Of a DNA stretch of 20,410 nucleotides, positions 15,759 to 20,410 are shown piece after piece; position 1 is the stretch's first letter; each line of letters begins with the position of its first letter. This DNA is from Bacteroidales bacterium UBA5621 (lineage in GTDB: Bacteria; Bacteroidota; Bacteroidia; Bacteroidales; VadinHA17). The stretch is taken from contig DIKJ01000234.1 in assembly GCA_002424525.1 (NCBI GenBank), positions 1,495 to 21,904 of the forward strand, given 5' to 3'. The notes under the pieces are model-generated. The model was not told the origin of the DNA and did no database searches. It was given only the letters and a program-made list of their open reading frames with translations. Position numbers and translations under genes: made by a program.

Positions 15759-15766
15759 TACTTTTG
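15759..15766 (+). promoter_or_regulatory. -7 box of the two-component operon
   Basis: TACTTTTG matches TAnnTTTG exactly, one base before the first ATG (15768). No TTTG stands at the -33 position. The start site would fall at or next to the ATG codons at 15768 and 15774, so the mRNA may be leaderless. Confidence 0.5.
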
Positions 15767-15767
15767 T

Positions 15768-17330
15768 ATGAGTATGAAACGGAAGACGATCGTATTGCTT
15801 GCAGTATTCTTTTTCCTGGCTATCACAGGGCTTATTTTTATTCAGCTGTACTGGATAAAGAATGCTATTGACATTACCGACAAGCAGTTCCGCTTTCTGG
15901 CAAACAAAGCACTCGAATCGGTAGTTCTCAGCCTTGAGGAACAGGAGCTTATCGACCGGATCATCGAGGAGACCGATTCATCTCCTTCCGACACCTTAAC
16001 GGCAGTTATCCCTTTTAATTCCCCTCTTGCGCGAAAGCTTCAGGACTATCATCCTAAATCAGGGCTGTTAGACAGGTTCGGGTTGAGTGATCCTGAAAAA
16101 CCGGTCATGATCACAAGCTCGGGACAGATCATATATATTACGGCAGAGGATTTTTCCCTGTTCCCTGAAGAGGAACTTACTGAGCCCTCGATACAGGCAT
16201 TAAGCGCAGGACTGCCCGGGAGGGTCACGAATAAGATAATCATTATGGAGAATATCATGGAAAAGATTCTCCGCGACACACCTGATATAAAAGAACGAAT
16301 CAATCCTGAGCAGATCAATAGCCAGCTCAGGAAAGCCCTTAACAGTGCCGGAATAGACCTCGATTTCGAATTTGCCATCCGCTCGGGCCGCTCAGGCAAC
16401 ATTTACAGCACGGCAGGGTTTACCGACAGGCCCGGAACAAATAAATTCATTATACAGCTCTTCCCCAACGACCCCGTGCCCGGGCCGCATCAGCTGGTTC
16501 TTTATTGCCTGCAGGAACAGCAGTACAAATTCAGGAAGATCGGCAATCTTGGTTTTTTCTCCCTGCTTTTCGCACTTCTTCTCCTTGTTCTTTCGACCGG
16601 CACCTTCATAGTGATCTTCCGCCAGAAAAAGATGTCAGAGATACGAAGCGATTTCATCAATAATATGACCCACGAGCTCAAGACGCCGATTGCCACAATT
16701 TCACTTGCGTCTGAGATGATTGCCGATAAGACCATTCCCCCGAAAAACAAGAACCTGAATGGTCTCGCCAGAATTATTTCAGATGAGAGCACGCGGCTTA
16801 AATTTCAGGTTGAGAAAGTCCTGCAGATGGCGATCTTTGAAAAGGTGAACACCAGACTCAGTTACTCGGAAGTTGATATTCATGAAATTATCGACAAGGT
16901 GACGGATAATTTCAGGCTTCAGATCGAGAAGCTGCAAGGGACGCTAAGGAAAGATCTCAAAGCAGAGAACTCTGTTGCAATGGCAGACGAAATACATTTT
17001 CTTAATGCTGTTTCAAACCTGATTGACAATGCCATCAAGTATTCAAAAGGGAAACCTGAAGTACTGATTTCAACCAGGAATACAAAAAAGGGGATTCTCA
17101 TAATGGTGGAGGACAAAGGGATAGGGATCAGTAAAGAGAACCTTAAAAGGATTTATGATAAATTCTACCGGGTCCATTCCGGCGATGTTCACAATGTTAA
17201 GGGCTTCGGACTTGGCCTGAGCTATGTTAAAAAGATCGTTGAAAAACATAGCGGGACGATAAAAGCTGAAAGCCAGCTTAATAAAGGCACAAAATTCATC
17301 CTTTACATTCCTCAAAACGGATCAAAATGA
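15768..17330 (+). CDS. rprX: Sensor histidine kinase, RprX-like
   Basis: The 520-residue inner-membrane kinase has two transmembrane helices (about 7-29 and 261-284) enclosing a periplasmic sensor region of some 230 residues. The HisKA domain carries phosphorylated H302 in NNMTHELKTPIATI. The ATPase domain has an N box (NLIDNAIKYSKG), a G1 box (VEDKGIGIS), an F box (YDKFYRV) and a G2 box (GFGLGLSYVKKIV). All key residues are present. The second ATG (15774, MKRKTIVLL) fits the usual N-terminus and the promoter position better. Its stop overlaps the response regulator start as ATGA. Length and partner resemble RprX of Bacteroides. The signal sensed is unknown, and the symbol rests on general similarity. 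Confidence 0.88.
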   Translation: MSMKRKTIVLLAVFFFLAITGLIFIQLYWIKNAIDITDKQFRFLANKALESVVLSLEEQELIDRIIEETDSSPSDTLTAVIPFNSPLARKLQDYHPKSGLLDRFGLSDPEKPVMITSSGQIIYITAEDFSLFPEEELTEPSIQALSAGLPGRVTNKIIIMENIMEKILRDTPDIKERINPEQINSQLRKALNSAGIDLDFEFAIRSGRSGNIYSTAGFTDRPGTNKFIIQLFPNDPVPGPHQLVLYCLQEQQYKFRKIGNLGFFSLLFALLLLVLSTGTFIVIFRQKKMSEIRSDFINNMTHELKTPIATISLASEMIADKTIPPKNKNLNGLARIISDESTRLKFQVEKVLQMAIFEKVNTRLSYSEVDIHEIIDKVTDNFRLQIEKLQGTLRKDLKAENSVAMADEIHFLNAVSNLIDNAIKYSKGKPEVLISTRNTKKGILIMVEDKGIGISKENLKRIYDKFYRVHSGDVHNVKGFGLGLSYVKKIVEKHSGTIKAESQLNKGTKFILYIPQNGSK

Positions 17331-18010
17331 ACCAAAAAATTCTACTGGCAGAAGATGATTATAACCTTGGCAATCTTTTGCGAAGCTACCTTTCAGCCAA
17401 AAACTACGATGCTGACCTGTTCGTTAACGGACGTCTGGCTCTTGAAGCCTTCCCTTCCGGATCATATAACCTTTGCATAATCGATATAATGATGCCGGAA
17501 ATGGACGGACTGACTCTTGCTGTAAAGATAAGGGCCATCAATCCGGGGATCCCGGTCATTTTTCTTACTGCCAAAAACCAGAAGGAAGATGTTATCACCG
17601 GATTCAGATCAGGAGCAGACGATTATATTACAAAACCATTCTCCATGGAAGAACTTCTCTACCGGATAGAAGCTATTCTGAGGAGAACGTCTGGTCCTGC
17701 TGCCATGAAGAAGGAAGAGACCTACATTATCGGCAATTATACCTTCGACACAAAGAAACAGGTGCTGGCGATCGGGGATCAGAGCATCAAGCTTACAACG
17801 AAAGAATCTGAACTGCTTGAACTGTTGTGCCGTCACGGGAATGATATTCTCGAGCGCAACTTCGCACTCAGGACCATCTGGATAGACGACAACTATTTTA
17901 ATGCCCGAAGCATGGATGTCTACATAACAAGGCTGAGAAAGTACCTGAGGAAAGATCCCTCGGTAAAAATCCTGAATGTACACGGGAGGGGCTACAAACT
18001 GCTTACCTGA
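17327..18010 (+). CDS. rprY: OmpR-family response regulator, RprY-like
   Basis: The 227-residue DNA-binding regulator is phosphorylated by the kinase encoded just upstream. The receiver domain (1-118) has the acidic pocket E9-D10-D11, phospho-acceptor D53 (IIDIMMPEMDG), T81 and K103 (DDYITKPFSMEEL). The C-terminal winged helix (about 130-227) has the recognition-helix region SMDVYITRLRKYLR and the wing NVHGRGYKLLT. The receiver segment closely resembles RprY of Bacteroides fragilis as I recall it, which supports the pairing. The start overlaps the kinase stop by four bases, indicating translational coupling. Tandem GTTAAAG repeats before the operon may be its own binding sites. Confidence 0.9.
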   Translation: MNQKILLAEDDYNLGNLLRSYLSAKNYDADLFVNGRLALEAFPSGSYNLCIIDIMMPEMDGLTLAVKIRAINPGIPVIFLTAKNQKEDVITGFRSGADDYITKPFSMEELLYRIEAILRRTSGPAAMKKEETYIIGNYTFDTKKQVLAIGDQSIKLTTKESELLELLCRHGNDILERNFALRTIWIDDNYFNARSMDVYITRLRKYLRKDPSVKILNVHGRGYKLLT

Positions 18011-18048
18011 AAAAAATTACCCTGATCCGGCTGGCAGGTCAGGGTAAT
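18010..18048 (-). terminator. Rho-independent terminator of lepA
   Basis: A perfect 10-bp stem ATTACCCTGA with TCAGGGTAAT (13-base loop) is followed on the minus strand by six or more T residues. It lies about 140 bases after the lepA stop. On the plus strand no T run follows, so it serves the response regulator gene poorly. Confidence 0.75.
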
Positions 18049-18189
18049 AAGTTGAGGTTAGTCAACAGGGTTAAATTATTTGTCTCACCCTATTTTCGAT
18101 CAGCCAAATTAATAATTTTTTTCAATCTGTCAATATCCGGCGAAAAATTTCCTGACTTACCAGGTTTTTGAGGGAATTGAATGCAAATG

Positions 18190-19977
18190 TCAGTCGAGCT
18201 TCAAAACTGCAAGGAAGGCCTGTTGTGGTACTTCGACATTCCCGACCTGTCTCATCCGCTTCTTTCCCTTCTTCTGCTTTTCGAGAAGCTTTCTTTTTCT
18301 GGTAATATCGCCCCCGTAGCATTTGGCAGTGACATCTTTTCTCACAGCCTTTACTGTTTCCCTTGAGATTATCTTCGCCCCTATAGCTGCCTGGATCGCA
18401 ATATCAAATTGCTGGCGGGGTATCAGTTCCTTCAGCTTTATGCACATTTTCCGGCCAAAATCGTAGGCGTTGCCCCTGTAAATAAGCGTGGAAAGAGCAT
18501 CCACCATTTCGCCGTTCAGCAGAATATCGAGCCTGACAAGATCGGCCTTGCGGTAAGCCGTATAATAATAATCAAATGAAGCATAGCCCTTTGATATACT
18601 TTTCAGTTTATCGTAAAAATCAAAAACTATTTCGGAGAGGGGCATCTCGAAGGTCAGCTCAACCCTGTCTTTCGTAAGGTAGATCTGATTCTTCAGAATT
18701 CCTCGTTTATCGATACCCAGGTTCATTATTGGTCCCACATAATCAGATTTGGTTATTACCTGGGCAATTATGTAGGGTTCCTCGATCCTGTCGATATGGT
18801 TGACAGGAGGCAGGCCCGAAGGATTATGGACATCAATCTCCTCTCCCTTTGCGGTATATACTTTAAAGGAGACGTTCGGCACAGTGGTAATCACATCCAG
18901 TCCGAACTCCCTGTCGAGGCGTTCCTGGACGATCTCCATATGCAACAGTCCAAGGAACCCGCATCTGAAACCAAAACCGAGTGCTGCCGAAGACTCCGGG
19001 ACAAACGAAAGTGAGGCATCATTCAACTGCAGCTTCTCAATTGAAGATCTGAGGTTCTCGTATTCATCGGCATCTACAGGGTATATGCCTGCAAAAACCA
19101 TCGGTTTCACATCTTCAAATCCCGATATGGCGCTCTGGCAAGGGTTCTTAACATGAGTTATCGTGTCCCCGACCTTTACCTCGCTTGAATCCTTTATTCC
19201 CGATATAATGTACCCGACATCGCCCACGCTCATCCTTTCCCGTGGTACCTGTTTGAGTTTGAGCACTCCGATCTCATCGGCATCGTACTCATGTCCGGTG
19301 CTGAAGAACATAACATGGTCGCCTGTGGAAACAGTGCCGTTAATGATCCTGAAATAGGCTATTATGCCCCTGAAAGAATTGAAGATCGAATCGAAGATAA
19401 GGGCCTGAAGAGGTGCATCCGGGTCTCCTGCAGGGGGAGGGATCCGGCGGATGATCTCGGAAAGGATTTTTTCGATTCCTGCTCCGGTCTTTGCGCTGGC
19501 TTCTATGATCTCCTCCCGGTCGCATCCGGTAAGGTCAACGATCTGATCCTTAACATCCTCAGGCATAGCGCTAGCCATATCCATCTTATTGAGTACAGGA
19601 ATTATCTCAAGATTGTGATCCAGGGCTTTATAAAGGTTGGAGATCGTTTGTGCCTGAATTCCCTGCGTTGCATCAACAACAAGAAGGGCACCTTCGCAAG
19701 CGGCAATTGATCTGGAAACTTCATAGGAGAAATCAACATGGCCGGGGGTATCGATAAGGTTAAGAATGTACTTCTCGTCCTCATGAGAATATTCCATCTG
19801 AATGGCATGGCTCTTAATCGTGATCCCCCTCTCCCTCTCAAGGTCCATGTCGTCGAGGACCTGTTCCTGGAATTCACGCACTCCAATGGTGTTTGTTTTC
19901 TCAAGCAGACGGTCGGCCAGGGTGCTCTTGCCATGGTCGATATGGGCTATGATACAGAAATTACGAATGTTATCCAT
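18190..19977 (-). CDS. lepA: Elongation factor 4 (LepA, ribosome back-translocating GTPase)
   Basis: The 595-residue translational GTPase acts on ribosomes during initiation and under stress. GTP-binding motifs are complete: AHIDHGKST (11-19), switch II DTPGH (76-80), NKMD (130-133) and SAKTG. The EF-G-like domains follow, with [15 protein letters not shown] in domain III, and the C-terminal domain specific to LepA ends in [20 protein letters not shown] and [15 protein letters not shown]. Length matches the family (about 600). It lies downstream of groEL in the same direction but behind the groEL terminator, with its own -7 box, and converges with the two-component operon. Confidence 0.97.
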   Translation of the reverse strand: MDNIRNFCIIAHIDHGKSTLADRLLEKTNTIGVREFQEQVLDDMDLERERGITIKSHAIQMEYSHEDEKYILNLIDTPGHVDFSYEVSRSIAACEGALLVVDATQGIQAQTISNLYKALDHNLEIIPVLNKMDMASAMPEDVKDQIVDLTGCDREEIIEASAKTGAGIEKILSEIIRRIPPPAGDPDAPLQALIFDSIFNSFRGIIAYFRIINGTVSTGDHVMFFSTGHEYDADEIGVLKLKQVPRERMSVGDVGYIISGIKDSSEVKVGDTITHVKNPCQSAISGFEDVKPMVFAGIYPVDADEYENLRSSIEKLQLNDASLSFVPESSAALGFGFRCGFLGLLHMEIVQERLDREFGLDVITTVPNVSFKVYTAKGEEIDVHNPSGLPPVNHIDRIEEPYIIAQVITKSDYVGPIMNLGIDKRGILKNQIYLTKDRVELTFEMPLSEIVFDFYDKLKSISKGYASFDYYYTAYRKADLVRLDILLNGEMVDALSTLIYRGNAYDFGRKMCIKLKELIPRQQFDIAIQAAIGAKIISRETVKAVRKDVTAKCYGGDITRKRKLLEKQKKGKKRMRQVGNVEVPQQAFLAVLKLD

Positions 19978-19999
19978 TGGCCTGCTTTAAAATCAGGTG

Positions 20000-20007
20000 C
20001 AAATATA
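20000..20007 (-). promoter_or_regulatory. Possible -7 box of lepA
   Basis: On the minus strand TATATTTG, followed by C, matches TAnnTTTG exactly 22 bases before the lepA ATG. The -33 position falls in the groEL terminator hairpin and does not match TTTG. Confidence 0.4.
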
Positions 20008-20010
20008 TAT

Positions 20011-20044
20011 AAAAAATGCAAGGCCGGATCTCAGACCCGGCCTT
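20011..20044 (-). terminator. Rho-independent terminator of groEL
   Basis: On the minus strand AAGGCCGG pairs with CCGGCCTT around a nine-base loop and is followed by GCATTTTTT. It lies 24 bases after the groEL stop. Confidence 0.85.
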
Positions 20045-20068
20045 ACTATTATTTATTGCAATGACTGA

Positions 20069-20410
20069 TTACATCATACCCGGCATTCCGCCGCCCATTC
20101 CCTGCGGGGGCATCGGGGGATTATCTTCCTTCTCCTCAACAACAACAGCTTCGGTTGTCAGGAACATACCTGCGACTGATGCTGCATTCTCAAGGGCAAT
20201 ACGCACAACCTTCGCCGGATCTATAACACCCGATGTATATAATTTCTCATATTTATCGGTCTGGGCGTTATAACCGTAGTCGCCTTTTCCTGCCTTCACA
20301 TTCTGAACAACAACTGCACCTTCCCTGCCTGCATTTTCTGCAATCTGCCTTAGTGGCTCCTCAATTGAACGCTTAATTATTTCGATTCCGGTTGTCTGAT
20401 CATCATTATC
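20069..20410 (-). CDS. groL: Chaperonin GroEL, C-terminal part
   Basis: The last 113 residues of the 60-kDa chaperonin are in the window and the gene continues past the right edge. Visible are the end of the intermediate and equatorial domains: [20 protein letters not shown], then [40 protein letters not shown] and EAVVVEE. The flexible GGM-rich tail ends GGGMPGMM. GroEL forms the double-ring folding chamber in the cytoplasm and works with GroES. A terminator hairpin directly follows, and lepA comes next in the same direction. Confidence 0.97.
   Translation of the reverse strand, partial: DNDDQTTGIEIIKRSIEEPLRQIAENAGREGAVVVQNVKAGKGDYGYNAQTDKYEKLYTSGVIDPAKVVRIALENAASVAGMFLTTEAVVVEEKEDNPPMPPQGMGGGMPGMM

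Overview
The window reads as a chromosomal segment of a Bacteroidota bacterium, probably Bacteroidales or Marinilabiliales. The evidence is several promoters of the Bacteroidota type (-33 TTTG-like, -7 TAnnTTTG), almost no Shine-Dalgarno sequences, an IPExxxVDY-family gene, an RprX/RprY-like two-component pair, and outer-membrane barrel and lipoprotein genes with Bacteroidota features. No taxonomic search was possible.

Left part (1-5134): a minus-strand UroD/MtaA-like methyltransferase-family gene overlaps by ATGA the start of a probable MFS sugar transporter that runs off the edge. A conserved hypothetical gene diverges from it. A chimeric, broken locus follows (the N-terminus of a DUF6263-like protein joined out of frame to the C-terminal half of an outer-membrane beta-barrel protein). 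Then come a small barrel protein and an overlapping metallophosphoesterase lipoprotein.

Middle part (5135-7746): an AT-rich, gene-poor accessory patch that ends at tRNA-Arg(CCG). It holds an IS21 IstA remnant, two direct copies of a 72-bp palindromic repeat, an orphan lipoprotein gene, and at least two remnant copies of the tRNA 3' end (one an exact 18-bp duplication), each next to a related hairpin-containing flank. This looks like a decayed integration hot spot with no surviving integrase.

Right part (7747-20410): core genes. leuS and an M23 peptidase lipoprotein run rightward and converge on purN. acpP-fabF-rnc-IPExxxVDY form an operon closed by a strong terminator. That terminator also points leftward with a nine-T run and, together with a minus-strand promoter, defines a candidate small RNA of about 115 nt. 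The rprX/rprY-like histidine kinase and response regulator follow, with tandem direct repeats in front of their promoter. They converge on lepA, which lies downstream of groEL (C-terminus only in the window).

I did not find a complete new defence or mobile system. The best leads are the candidate sRNA, the presumptive autoregulatory repeats of the two-component operon, the palindromic repeat family and the tRNA-Arg integration scar.
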